This document shows positions 9,294-18,159 of a DNA stretch of 64,000 bases, piece by piece. The position numbers and the translations under genes are program-made. Position 1 is the first letter of the stretch; every line of letters begins with the position of its first letter. The notes under the pieces were generated by a model. That model did no database searches and was not told where the DNA came from. It saw nothing but the letters and a program-made list of their open reading frames with translations. Origin of the DNA: Planctomycetota bacterium (GTDB taxonomy: Bacteria; Planctomycetota; Phycisphaerae; Phycisphaerales; UBA1924); NCBI GenBank assembly GCA_013285505.1, contig CP053450.1, positions 4,059,951 to 4,123,950 on the forward strand. Direction: 5' to 3'.

Positions 9294-10175
9294 ATGAATC
9301 TCTCTACTCTCACCAACGGCACGAGCGATAGACTCTACCCGAAGTTGCAGAATCCCCAATCAGATCACGAGGTCCCGGCATTCGTCTCCGACGAAAGCGT
9401 CTGGAGAGCGTTGTGCGCCGATGCCGACGCCGCCGTCACCGTCTGCGACCGTGACGGGAAGATCCACTTCGCCAACGAACTCTCCAACCGCTTCTTCCGC
9501 TGGCAGCAGACCGTCCGGCAGGGTCGCGACCCCGGCGCGGCCAACACCGCACGCAACACCGTCAAAGACGCCGCATCGACCAGCGCGATCGACGAACGGC
9601 TCCGGCTGTTCACCCGCGTCTGCGACACCGGCCGCGGCGTCGCCTACGAGAGCCTCGTCCAGGGCATCCGCCAGTTCGTCACCGTCCGACCCGTGCAGGG
9701 AAGCAACGGGCAGACGTTCGCCCTGATCATCGCCCGCCGCATGCACGCCTGGGAGCGCGCCGAGCTGCTGGCCGACGAGACACTCGACGTCGTCGAACTC
9801 GAGACCCACGACCCGGGCATCCTCGCGACCCTCTCGCCGCGAGAGCTCGACGTGCTCATCCTCCTCGGCGGCGGCATGACCCACGCCGAGATCGCCGAGC
9901 GGCTCGACCTCAGCGTCCGCACCATCGAGCGTCACCGCGACCGGCTCGGCCAGAAGCTCCGCGCCGGCAACCGTGTAGACCTCGCCCGGTTCGCGATCCG
10001 CGCCGGCCTCGCCGAGCTGCCCGACGCCGCCCAGGGCTTCTACCTCGACGAGCACCCCAGAGACCCGCTCGACCTGCCGGCACCTCTCCGCAAGATGGCC
10101 CGGCGGCGCGTCCGCGTCTCCGACACCGTCACCGAGCCCGACCGGCGTCGCAGGAAGCCGTCCGACGAGGCCTGA
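9294..10175 (+). CDS. PAS-like sensor / LuxR-type HTH transcriptional regulator
   Basis: About 293 residues. Residues 30-150 resemble a PAS domain (DADAAVTVCDRDGKIHFAN, FRWQQTVRQG). A LuxR/FixJ-type helix-turn-helix follows at about 180-235: LSPRELDVLILLGGGMTHAEIAERL, then LSVRTIERHRDRLGQKL. The tail is Arg-rich. It should bind DNA and respond to a signal sensed by the N-terminal domain; there is no receiver Asp pocket. Two ATGs are possible (9288 and 9294); the second is preferred because AAGGA lies seven bases upstream of it. It is not in an obvious operon. Confidence 0.85.
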   Translation: MNLSTLTNGTSDRLYPKLQNPQSDHEVPAFVSDESVWRALCADADAAVTVCDRDGKIHFANELSNRFFRWQQTVRQGRDPGAANTARNTVKDAASTSAIDERLRLFTRVCDTGRGVAYESLVQGIRQFVTVRPVQGSNGQTFALIIARRMHAWERAELLADETLDVVELETHDPGILATLSPRELDVLILLGGGMTHAEIAERLDLSVRTIERHRDRLGQKLRAGNRVDLARFAIRAGLAELPDAAQGFYLDEHPRDPLDLPAPLRKMARRRVRVSDTVTEPDRRRRKPSDEA

Positions 10176-10205
10176 CGCCGTCGCCTCCGACCCCATCGTC
10201 ACGAT

Positions 10206-11453
10206 CTAGAACCGCTCGAAGGTCGGCAGCGGCCCGACCAGCGGGCGGCAATAGTCCAGGAACAGCGGCGACACGTCGTTGTGCCCCTTGATGAACTCCG
10301 CCGGCATGTGCCGCGTCTTGGCCGCGACCGCCGAGAGCTCGATCCGCTTGAACCTCGCCGCGTAGGGCTGGTCGCCGCCGATGGGGCTGACCCGCTCGAT
10401 GGCGACACTGCCGTCCACATCGCCCGACATCGCCAGCGCAGCCGCGAACCGGCCCGACCCGCGGGCCTCGGCCATGTCCACCGGCGAGGCGTCCGGCCAG
10501 CACCGCTGGATGTAGCCGAACGTGTCGGCCCGCACCCGCAGCTTGGTGCCGCCGGTCGGCGTGAGCTTCTCCTTGAGCAGGTTCGACAGCGCATCACCCA
10601 GCGCGCCCGATCCCGACAGCTGCACGTTGCCGTGCGCATCGGTCTGCGCGTTCTGGATCAGCGTCGCGCCGATCGAGTTGCCGTCCTTGTCGCCGATCCC
10701 CTCGCTCACCGCGATGTGGCACCGGCCCTTGGCGTCGTAGATCTCGGCCACGTCCTGCACAAAACGCTCGGTGTCGAAGGGCACCTCGGGCACATACACA
10801 AGCTGCGGCCCGTCGGTCGAGCCCTCGTACCGGTCGCTCCGCCGCGCCATCGCGCTGGCCGCGGTCAGGAACCCCGCGTGCCGGCCCATCACCACGTTGA
10901 TCTTGATCCCCGGCAGCGAGATGTTGTCGAGAAAGTCAGCCATGCACGCGGTCGCGACGAACCGGGCCGCCGAAGGGAACCCCGGCGTGTGGTCGCTGCC
11001 GACCAGGTCGTTGTCCACCGTCTTGGGCACGTGGAAGCACCGCAGCTCGTAGCCGCGGGCCGCCGAAAGCTCGTTGACGATGCGGCAGGTGTCGCTCGAA
11101 TCGTTCCCGCCGATATAGAAGAAGTACCGCACGTCGTGCTTCTCGCACGCCTCGAAGATCCGCTGGCAGTACGCCTGGTCCGGCTTGTCCCGCGTCGAGC
11201 CGAGCCCCGCCGAGGGTGTTCTCGCCAGCCGCTCCAGCCGGTCGTGCGACAGGTCGGTCAGGTCGATCAGGTCGCCCTTGACCAGCCCGCTCACCGCGTG
11301 CCGCATCCCGAGGATCTTCTTGATCGGGTGCCCCGGGCGGCCCGCGCCCTTGGCCCGCAGCCCCTGCACCACCCCCACCATCGACTGGTTGATCACCGCC
11401 GTCGGCCCGCCCGACTGCCCGATCACCGCGTTGCCCTCGATCAGTTTCGTCAT
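10206..11453 (-). CDS. pfp: PPi-type 6-phosphofructokinase
   Basis: 415 residues, longer than ATP-dependent PfkA and within the range of PPi-dependent enzymes. It phosphorylates fructose 6-phosphate, reversibly when PPi-dependent. Visible motifs are the N-terminal GQSGGPTAVINQS, then YFFYIGGNDSSDT, PKTVDNDL and VVMGRHAGFLTA. The Asp in GGND and the Lys in PKTVDND are the positions that mark PPi use; GGND replaces the more usual GGDD. The gene is intact and divergent from the amidohydrolase gene; the 162-base gap holds two palindromes. PPi specificity is inferred from these residues. Confidence 0.85.
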   Translation of the reverse strand: MTKLIEGNAVIGQSGGPTAVINQSMVGVVQGLRAKGAGRPGHPIKKILGMRHAVSGLVKGDLIDLTDLSHDRLERLARTPSAGLGSTRDKPDQAYCQRIFEACEKHDVRYFFYIGGNDSSDTCRIVNELSAARGYELRCFHVPKTVDNDLVGSDHTPGFPSAARFVATACMADFLDNISLPGIKINVVMGRHAGFLTAASAMARRSDRYEGSTDGPQLVYVPEVPFDTERFVQDVAEIYDAKGRCHIAVSEGIGDKDGNSIGATLIQNAQTDAHGNVQLSGSGALGDALSNLLKEKLTPTGGTKLRVRADTFGYIQRCWPDASPVDMAEARGSGRFAAALAMSGDVDGSVAIERVSPIGGDQPYAARFKRIELSAVAAKTRHMPAEFIKGHNDVSPLFLDYCRPLVGPLPTFERF

Positions 11454-11487
11454 CGTCTCGCCCTCTCTCTGCCGCGTGCATGCAGTG

Positions 11488-11508
11488 GCACCGGCTTCCA
11501 GCCGGTGC
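11488..11508. repeat. extragenic palindrome, GGCT-TCC-AGCC type
   Basis: Perfect nine-base arms, GCACCGGCT and AGCCGGTGC, flank a TCC loop. The same element recurs at 14998-15018 with loop TCT. A second, imperfect palindrome follows at about 11541-11567, with arms CGGGCAAACCCC and GGGGTTGCCCG. Both lie between divergent genes, so they are not simple terminators. Confidence 0.8.
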
Positions 11509-11615
11509 GATCTTCCGTGGGACCGGCCGCCGGCCGATGCGGGCAAACCCCGAGCGGGGTTGCCCGCCCGATCATACCCGTCCGCAAACCCCGCCCGGTC
11601 TGCTACGCTGCACGC

Positions 11616-14600
11616 ATGACGACCATGAATCCCCGTGCATTCCGCCGCTCGCTGCTCGCGCTGGCCGCGACGCTCGCCGCCGCCTCGCCGCTGGCCCTCG
11701 CCCAGTCCGGCAACAACACCGGCAACCCCCTCGACCCCCAGCCCAACGGCCCACGCCAGACCGACCCCGACTGGCACTTCCTCCTCGGGCCCACCGTCCA
11801 TGTCGGACCCAACAGCACGATCGAGTCGGCCATCCTCGAGATCCGCGGCGACCGCATCGTCAACATCTCCGACATGTCCACCGTCCGCTTCGCCGCGCCC
11901 GCCGGCGCACAGGTCCACGACCTCACCGGCAAGCACATCTACGCCGGCTTTATCGACGCCCACCTGCCCATCGACGCGCCGCGGCCCGACATCAACAGCC
12001 CCGGCGCGCACTGGAACGCCGGCGTCACGCCGCAGCGGTCCGCACTCGACGCCGGCGGCGTGCCCTCGGGCGACGCCAGCAAACTCCGCAAGCTCGGCTT
12101 CACCGCCGCCGCCATCGCGCCCAACGGCGGCATCTTCGCCGGACGCGCCGCCGTGGTCAGCCTCGCCGAGGCCCCCGCCGACCCCGCCTTCGGCCGCCCG
12201 CCGGTTTACCGCGAAGACGTCTACCAGACCATGAGCTTCTCCGGCCGCGGCACGCCGGGCAACCGGGGCGAGTTCAGCGGCTACCCCAACTCGCAGATGG
12301 GCGTCATCGCGCTCATGCGACAGACACTCAGCGACGCCGACTGGCGCGACGCGCAGCGCCTCAACGCCGGCGACCCCGCGACCGCCGCCGAAGTCGCCAA
12401 GCCCTCCGCCCTCGACGCCCTGAGCCGCAACACCTACAACCACATGCCCCTGGTCTTCCGCACCGCCGACGAGCTCGAGGGCCTCCGTGCCGTCAAGGTC
12501 GCCCGCGAGTTCGACCGCCTGCCCATCATCCTCGGCACCGGCACCGAGTTCCGCCGCCTCGACGCGATCCCCGTCGGCCCGGAGGGCAACACCGGCTTCC
12601 AGCCCCACTACATCCTGCCGCTGACCTTTCCCGACACCCCGGAGATCGACACCATCGGCAAGGCCGACTCGACCGACCTCCGCGAGCTGATGACCTGGGA
12701 GCAGGCCCCCACCAACGCCCGCCGCCTCGACGAAATCGGCGTCCACGTCGCGGCTCACCGCCGACGGCCTCCGCCGCGGCGAGAAGTTCCACGCCAACCT
12801 GCACGACGCGATCAAGCTCGGCGGCCTCGCGCCCGACCGCGCCCTGGCCATGCTCACCACCCACCCGGCCGCGATGCTCGGGGTCGGCGAGTCGATGGGC
12901 ACCGTCGAGCCCGGGCGGCTTCGCCAACCTCGTCGTCGCCTCCGGCGACCTGTTCGATCCCGAGGCCGACGACGCCAGGATCCTCGACGTCTGGGTGGAC
13001 GGCGCACGACACGAGATCAACAGCCCGCCCCCGCCCTTCGACGGTGAGTGGACCTTCCGCGTCGGCGAGTTCTTCCAGATGCAGATCGTCATCGACGGCA
13101 AGAAGGTCACCACCATCGAGGGCGAAGGCGACGACGCCAACGAGGCCAAGGCCCGCAACGTCAAGATGCAGGGCGACATCATCAGCTTCCTCGTAGACGA
13201 CACCGACGACGGCACCGGCACCTACGTCGTCAGCGGCATCCTCGGCCCCGACGGCACCATCCGCGGCACCGGCCTCGACCCCACCAGCAACCCCTTCGAA
13301 TGGACCGCCGCCAAAACAGAGCCCGAAGCGCAAGCGAGGAGCCAACCCGAAAGCAACGAAAACACCGATGCCGTCACGGACGCCGACGCTGAGGCTTCCG
13401 AAGCGTCGGATTCCGAAGACGCCGACGACAACACCGACCTCCCCCCCGAATCCCTCCCCGGCTACCCCTTCGGCCCCTACGCCATCTCCGAACTCCCGCC
13501 GCAGCAGACCACCATCTTCCACAACGCCACCGTCTGGACCAGCGGCCCCGACGGCACCATCGAGAACGGCTGGGTCGCCATCGAGGGCGGCAAGATCGTC
13601 GGCGTCGGCTCCGGCACCATCGACATCGGCACCCGCGACGACCCCGTCATGATCGACCTCGAGGGCAAGCACCTCACCCCCGGCCTGCTCGACGCCCACT
13701 CGCACACCGGCATCAGCCGCGGCGTCAACGAGTCCGGACAGGCCGTCACCGCCGAGGTCCGCATCCAGGACGTCACCGACCCCGACAGCATCAACTGGTA
13801 CCGCCAGCTCGCCGGCGGCGTCACCACCGTCAACAACATGCACGGCTCGGCCAACCCCATCGGCGGCCAGACCCAGACCAACAAGGTCCGCTGGGGAGCC
13901 GTCCACCCCGACGACATGCATATGGAGGGCGCCAAGCCCGGCATCAAGTTTGCCCTCGGCGAGAACGTCAAGCAGTCCAACTGGCAGAGCGACCGCACCC
14001 GGTACCCGCAGTCGCGGATGGGTGTAGAGACGCTGATCCGGGATCGGTTCACGGCCGCGCAGGAATACGCCGCTGCGAGCAACCCGCGCCGAGATATCGA
14101 ACTCGACACCCTCGCCGAGATCCTCGCCGGCGACCGCCTCATCCACTGCCACTCCTACCGGCAGGACGAGATCCTCATGCTCTGCCGCGTCGCCGAAGAG
14201 TTCGGCTTCACCATCGGCACCTTCCAGCACGGCCTCGAGGTCTACAAGGTCGCCGAGGCCGTCCGCGAGAACGCGATCGGCGCCAGCCTCTTCAGCGACT
14301 GGTGGGCCTACAAGGTTGAGGTGCAGGACGCCATCGCCCAGGCCGGCCCGCTGCAGAGCGAGGCCGGAGTCCTGACCAGCTACAACTCCGACTCCGACGA
14401 GCTCTCCCGCCGCATGCACGTCGAGGCGGGCAAGGCGTACAAGTACTCCAACGGCCGCCTCAGCAAGGAGGACGCCCTCAAGTTCGTCACCATCAACCCC
14501 GCCATCCAGCTCGGCGTCGGCGACCGCATCGGCTCGATCGAGGTCGGCAAGGACGCGGACCTGGCCGTCTGGTCCGGCGAGCCGCTCAGCAGCTTCAGCA

Positions 14601-14944
14601 TGTGCGAGGCGACGTGGATCGACGGCCGCGAATACTTCAGCCTCGCGCGCGATGCCGCACTCCGCGAGCAGAACGCCGCCCACCGCCAGCGCATCACCCA
14701 GAAGATCCTCACCAAGGGCGCGCCCAAGGCCAAGCCCAAGGGCGACGATTCCGAAGAGCCGAACGAGACCGACACCGAAGACAACATGACCGACGACGAC
14801 CCGCCCCGCTCGCTCCGCGAACGCATGCTCGCAACCGCCCGCACCCAGCACTACATGAACCTCTACCTCCGCGGCATCAACCCCGCCGACCACCAGTGCG
14901 GCGACTGCGGCGCGACCGAACTCCTGTTTGGAGGCAACCGATGA
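11616..14944 (+). CDS. secreted protein with two tandem amidohydrolase domains
   Basis: About 1108 residues after correcting two +1 frameshifts, at 12750-12756 (GCGGCTC for GCGCTC) and about 12909-12919. A signal peptide is present (LLALAATLAAASPLALAQ). The first amidohydrolase-like domain (about 35-450) keeps the fold signatures GKHIYAGFIDAH and GFANLVVASGDLFDP, but its metal-binding HxH is replaced by HLP. A beta-rich spacer and an acidic linker (about 570-610) follow. The second domain (about 625-1040) has GKHLTPGLLDAHSHTG with an intact HSH, then LIHCHSYRQDEI, GTFQHGLEVYK and SYNSDSDE, so it is the probable catalytic unit. The substrate is unknown. The stop codon overlaps the next start as ATGA. 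Confidence 0.82.
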
Positions 14945-16449
14945 AGACCCTCTCCCCCACGACACCGGCCCCCATCGTGACACCGGCTTCCACCGTGGCA
15001 CCGGCTTCTAGCCGGTGCGTCCCCGCCCTCCTCTCCGCGCCTCTGCGCCTCTGCGTGAGCCTCCTCCTCGTTCTCGGTATCACCGGCACCACCCCGGCCA
15101 GCGCCCAGGACCTCGGCCACAAGGCCCCGCCGCAGGACCACACCGTCTACATCAACGGCGCCACCATCCACACCGTCTCCGGCGACACCGTCGAACGCGG
15201 CGGCATCGTCTTCGCCGACGGGCAGATCACCCAGATCCTCGACACCGGCATGGTCGCCGCCTTCGCCCCCGGCACCAAGGTCGTCGAGATCGACGCCGCC
15301 GGGCTCCACGTCTACCCCGGCCTCATCAGCCCCTACTCCCAGCTCGGCCTCACCGAGATCCAGGCCGTCCGCTCCACGCAGGACATGGCCGAGACCCGCC
15401 CGATGAGCCCCGAGGTCCGCGCCGCCGTCGCGGTCAACCCCGACTCCACACTCCTGCCCGTCACCCGCTCCAACGGCATCCTCCTCGCCGGCGTCTTCCC
15501 GACCGCCAGCCTCCGCCTGAGCGGCGACGAGCCGATGGGCCTGATCCCCGGCCGGGCCTCCCTGATGCGCCTCGACGGCTGGACCTGGGAGGACATGGCC
15601 GTCCAACAGGACGCCGGCCTAGTCATCAACTTCCCCCTCTCCCGCCCCTTCCGCGCGTGGTGGATGGAAGAGTCCGAAGGCGATCAGACCGCCGGCTACG
15701 ACCGCGCCATCGCCGCCCTCGACGCCTTCTTCGACAACGCCGTCGCCTACCACGCCGCCCGCGACAACGGCGACGCCCTCCCCACCGATCTCCGCTACGA
15801 GGCGGTCAAGGCCGTACTGCCCCCGGACGGCGGAGCGCGCAGGGGGCGGGCTTTCCAGCCCGCCACAGCTCCCCACCTTCTTCCGCGCCAACGACTACGA
15901 CCAGATCACCGGCTCGCTCAACTTCGCGGCCGCGCACGGCCTCCGCCCCGTCATCGTCGGCGGCCGCGACTCGCACCTCTGCCTCGACGCGGCTCAAGCA
16001 GGTCGACGCCGCGGTCATCCTCGAAACCTCGTTCCGCATGCCCAAGCGTGACGACTCCCCCTACGACGACCTCTACAAGCGTCCCCAGCAGCTCCAGGCC
16101 GCGGGCGTGCTCTACAGCTTCATGGCCGGCGACGACACCGCCCACGAGCGGAACCTCAACTACGCCGCGGCTCTGGCCGTCGCCCACGGCCTGCCCGCCG
16201 ACGACGCGGCTCCACGCCCTGACCCTCGGCGCGGCCGAGATCTTCGGCGTGGCCGACACCTTCGGCTCGCTCGAGATCGGCAAGTCAGCGACGCTCATCG
16301 TCACCTCCGGCCACCCCCTCGACGTGCTGAGCAATGTCGAGCTCGCCTTCATCGACGGCCGGGCGATTGACCTCGAGAACAAGCAGACCAAACTGGCGGC
16401 CAAGTACCGCGAGAAGTACCAGCAGCTCGGGATCATCACCGACGAGTAG
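14941..16449 (+). CDS. secreted amidohydrolase-family protein, frame disrupted
   Basis: Starts in the ATGA overlap with the previous gene. The N-terminal region is unusual: residues about 12-40 are encoded by two repeat elements, and the hydrophobic signal core RLCVSLLLVLG comes from one of them. The domain begins with HTVYINGATIHTVSGD. The HxH site is not conserved (YPGLISPYSQLG). The frame changes near 15820-15871, where a palindrome is inserted, then at 15989-15995 and 16206-16212, both GCGGCTC for GCGCTC. Corrected, the C-terminal half reads through PTFFRANDYDQI, LRPVIVGGRDSH and LEIGKSATLIVTSGHPLD. It is probably an accessory, non-catalytic partner of the upstream protein. The palindrome may truly disrupt it. 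Confidence 0.72.
   Translation: MKTLSPTTPAPIVTPASTVAPASSRCVPALLSAPLRLCVSLLLVLGITGTTPASAQDLGHKAPPQDHTVYINGATIHTVSGDTVERGGIVFADGQITQILDTGMVAAFAPGTKVVEIDAAGLHVYPGLISPYSQLGLTEIQAVRSTQDMAETRPMSPEVRAAVAVNPDSTLLPVTRSNGILLAGVFPTASLRLSGDEPMGLIPGRASLMRLDGWTWEDMAVQQDAGLVINFPLSRPFRAWWMEESEGDQTAGYDRAIAALDAFFDNAVAYHAARDNGDALPTDLRYEAVKAVLPPDGGARRGRAFQPATAPHLLPRQRLRPDHRLAQLRGRARPPPRHRRRPRLAPLPRRGSSRSTPRSSSKPRSACPSVTTPPTTTSTSVPSSSRPRACSTASWPATTPPTSGTSTTPRLWPSPTACPPTTRLHALTLGAAEIFGVADTFGSLEIGKSATLIVTSGHPLDVLSNVELAFIDGRAIDLENKQTKLAAKYREKYQQLGIITDE
14998..15018. repeat. copy of the GCACCGGCT palindrome inside a coding region
   Basis: The same nine-base arms as at 11488-11508, with loop TCT. It is translated as part of the signal region of the amidohydrolase that starts at 14941. 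Confidence 0.8.
15041..15060. repeat. CTCTGCGCCTCTGCGTGAGC repeat, coding copy
   Basis: The twenty bases are identical to the reverse complement of 17623-17642. Here they encode Leu-Arg-Leu-Cys-Val-Ser in the signal peptide core of the amidohydrolase. Confidence 0.8.
15845..15864. repeat. palindrome GGCGGGCT-TTCC-AGCCCGCC inserted in a gene
   Basis: Perfect eight-base arms around TTCC. It shares the GGCT/AGCC core around a TTCC-like loop with the 11488 element but has a different stem. It sits in the middle of the amidohydrolase gene, and the frame changes across it. Confidence 0.75.
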
Positions 16450-16460
16450 ATCCGAACCTC

Positions 16461-16539
16461 ACGAGCCCCGAGCGCGAGCTCGGGTTGCAGAAGTCCGCCG
16501 AGAGCGTTGACGTATCCCGAGCTTGCGCTCGGGGCTCGT
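16461..16539. repeat. long inverted repeat between convergent genes
   Basis: Arms of 24 bases at 16461-16484 and 16516-16539 match at 23 of 24 positions, and each arm contains a smaller palindrome (CCCGAGC/GCTCGGG). It lies just after the amidohydrolase stop codon and before the end of the convergent lipoprotein gene, so it may act as a bidirectional terminator. It has no T-tract. Confidence 0.75.
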
Positions 16540-16568
16540 ACGCTCGCGACAACGCCGTGTAGGTTCTC

Positions 16569-17183
16569 TCAGATCCCCAGCACCATCCCGTCCCTAAGCA
16601 CCCGCTCCTCGCCGTTGGGGCCGAGTGTCTGGAACACCGCGCGGACCTCGAGCCTCGCTCGCGGGCGGTTCTCGCCCTCGGCGGGCGGATCGACCCGTTC
16701 GCCGATCCACGCCGGCAGGCCGACCAGCACCAGCCGGTAGGTCCGCGTCGCGGGGTCGAAGCTCTGGGCGTTGATCCGCTCGTCGTCGAGCGCGACATCC
16801 CACTTGAGGATCTGCGCGGCCGTGCCCTTGTCGATCCCCTCCATCGGCCGGTAGAGCTGCACCTGCAACTGCCCGAGGGCCTTGACCGGGTCACCCCAGC
16901 GGTCGCGCAGCTCGACGTGGCAGACGATCGCCGGCTCGCCGGCCTCGTCCCGACCGAGACGCGTCAGCGGGAAGACACGCACCGAATGGGGGGCGAAGGC
17001 GTTGTAGCCCGGCCGCGCATCGTTCTGCGGTGTGAGGGGCTCGGTCCAGTCCCACGACGGGAGCCCGCCGCACCCGGCCGCACCGAGCAGGCCGCCGACC
17101 AACGCCGCGCCGCAGCAACCGACGACACCCCGGCCGATCCGGCCCGTGCCCCGCCGCCACCATGTTCCGCTCGCGGTCTGCAT
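16569..17183 (-). CDS. predicted lipoprotein downstream of the phage-like module
   Basis: 204 residues. An Arg-rich N-terminus, a hydrophobic stretch and the lipobox-like LGAAGC (Cys at about 38) indicate a lipoprotein exported and anchored to a membrane. The mature part contains SVRVFPLTRLG, then HVELRDRWGDPVKALGQLQVQLYRP and LVLVGLPAWIGERVDPPAEGENRPRA at separate places. I recognise no named family. It starts 38 bases after the end of the last phage-like gene and may be in the same transcript, or it may be an unrelated host gene. Confidence 0.75.
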   Translation of the reverse strand: MQTASGTWWRRGTGRIGRGVVGCCGAALVGGLLGAAGCGGLPSWDWTEPLTPQNDARPGYNAFAPHSVRVFPLTRLGRDEAGEPAIVCHVELRDRWGDPVKALGQLQVQLYRPMEGIDKGTAAQILKWDVALDDERINAQSFDPATRTYRLVLVGLPAWIGERVDPPAEGENRPRARLEVRAVFQTLGPNGEERVLRDGMVLGI

Positions 17184-17220
17184 CGCTTCAGTCTACCCCG
17201 CCGGCTGTTCGGTGCGCGGG

Positions 17221-17601
17221 CTAGTACTCCCGGATCCGCCGGAACACCGCCTCGTAGGCCAGCGAGACGACCCGCCCGCGGTCGGTCCGGTCCCCCTCGC
17301 GGAAGTCGATGAAGGTCATCTCGGTCCACTGGTGCCCGTGCAGGTCGATCAGTGTGCCCTCGGTCGGCGACTCCTCGAGCTCCGCGGCGATCGCGTCACG
17401 GAGTGTCCACAGCGCCGACTCGCTCGCCGCGACCAGCCGACCGGTCACGAGCACGTCGAGCTCGGTCAGCCCGATCGCCACAGTGCCCGGCTGGGTGGTG
17501 CCCAGCGAGATCCACGACAGCATGACCTGCCCCTGCCGCCCCTGGGCAAACCGGTGCGGCCCCGAGCCGAAGAGGTCCTTGCCCTTGAATGCACTCGACA
17601 T
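17221..17601 (-). CDS. small phage-like structural protein, possible tail or connector component
   Basis: 126 residues starting MSSAFKGKDLFGSG. It is beta-rich, with ELDVLVTGRLVAASESALW in the middle and the segments HGHQWTEMTFIDFREGDR and RVVSLAYEAVFRRI at the end, a profile seen in small head-tail or tail proteins. An in-frame extension upstream to 17667 would be encoded by the CTCTGCG repeat (17623-17642), so the inner ATG is preferred. It belongs to the minus-strand module that begins with the portal gene. The exact role is not identifiable by eye. Confidence 0.65.
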   Translation of the reverse strand: MSSAFKGKDLFGSGPHRFAQGRQGQVMLSWISLGTTQPGTVAIGLTELDVLVTGRLVAASESALWTLRDAIAAELEESPTEGTLIDLHGHQWTEMTFIDFREGDRTDRGRVVSLAYEAVFRRIREY

Positions 17602-17622
17602 CGTGCTCGTCTCCGAAACAAG

Positions 17623-17698
17623 GCTCACGCAGAGGCGCAGAGACGCAAAGGCGAGGCCGATGCACACTCCTCGGCGGGCTCTGCGGCTCTGCGTGAGC
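17623..17698. repeat. inverted repeat made of two CTCTGCG-type elements
   Basis: Left arm 17623-17642 and right arm 17679-17698 match at 19 of 20 positions. The element also occurs at 15041-15060. It fills the gap between two genes of the phage-like module. Confidence 0.75.
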
Positions 17699-17702
17699 GC
17701 CC

Positions 17703-18119
17703 TCAGTCAATCCCGTCCGCGTCCTCGACCGTCACCGGGTCTGTCGCGCCGTCGCTCGAGACCGCGACCAGCTTCACCGTCCGCACCGCGCCGTTTCTAA
17801 GGCTCAGCTCGTGGGTGACGTCGGTCACGACGCACTCGGCCCTCACCCGCCGCCGCGGCGAGTCGCCGCCGGCGGGGGCGGTCGCGAAGGCCAGCTCCGC
17901 CGACTCGCCGGGCACGGGTGTGCCGACATCGTCCCGCGCCACCTGCTGCACCACCCGCACCGTCACCAGCTGCTCCGGCGCGTCGGCCAGCACCGTGTGC
18001 GGCCCAAGGTCGGACCACTCGGTCACGGTGCGCTTCGCCTGCCGGTCGATGATCACCGCGGTGACATCCTCCCACTCGGCCCCGCCGAACCGCACCGTCC
18101 TCGGGCTCAGAATCAGCAT
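17703..18119 (-). CDS. small phage-like protein, possible tail-tube-like protein
   Basis: 138 residues. The N-terminus (LSPRTVRFGGAEWEDVTAVIIDRQAKRTVTEWSD in two successive strands) and the later EQLVTVRVVQQVARDDVG and ECVVTDVTHELSLRNGAVRTVKLVAV read as a beta-sandwich, the pattern of phage tail-tube or neck proteins. The assignment is tentative and rests mainly on position, between capsid and small connector-like genes. GAGGGAG lies upstream of the ATG. Confidence 0.6.
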   Translation of the reverse strand: MLILSPRTVRFGGAEWEDVTAVIIDRQAKRTVTEWSDLGPHTVLADAPEQLVTVRVVQQVARDDVGTPVPGESAELAFATAPAGGDSPRRRVRAECVVTDVTHELSLRNGAVRTVKLVAVSSDGATDPVTVEDADGID

Positions 18120-18159
18120 CGCGCACTCCCTCTCGCTTCGGGACAGACCCGGAGTTCTC

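Noticed and set aside
10281..13196. Very long open frame running antisense through the phosphofructokinase gene
   Set aside because: It is a GC-driven shadow; its first part has no recognisable domain, and only the section from 11616 (amidohydrolase) is real.
17601..17667. Longer start for the small phage-like gene, giving an N-terminal hydrophobic leader
   Set aside because: The leader is the translated CTCTGCG repeat and there is no ribosome site; the inner ATG fits a cytoplasmic structural protein.
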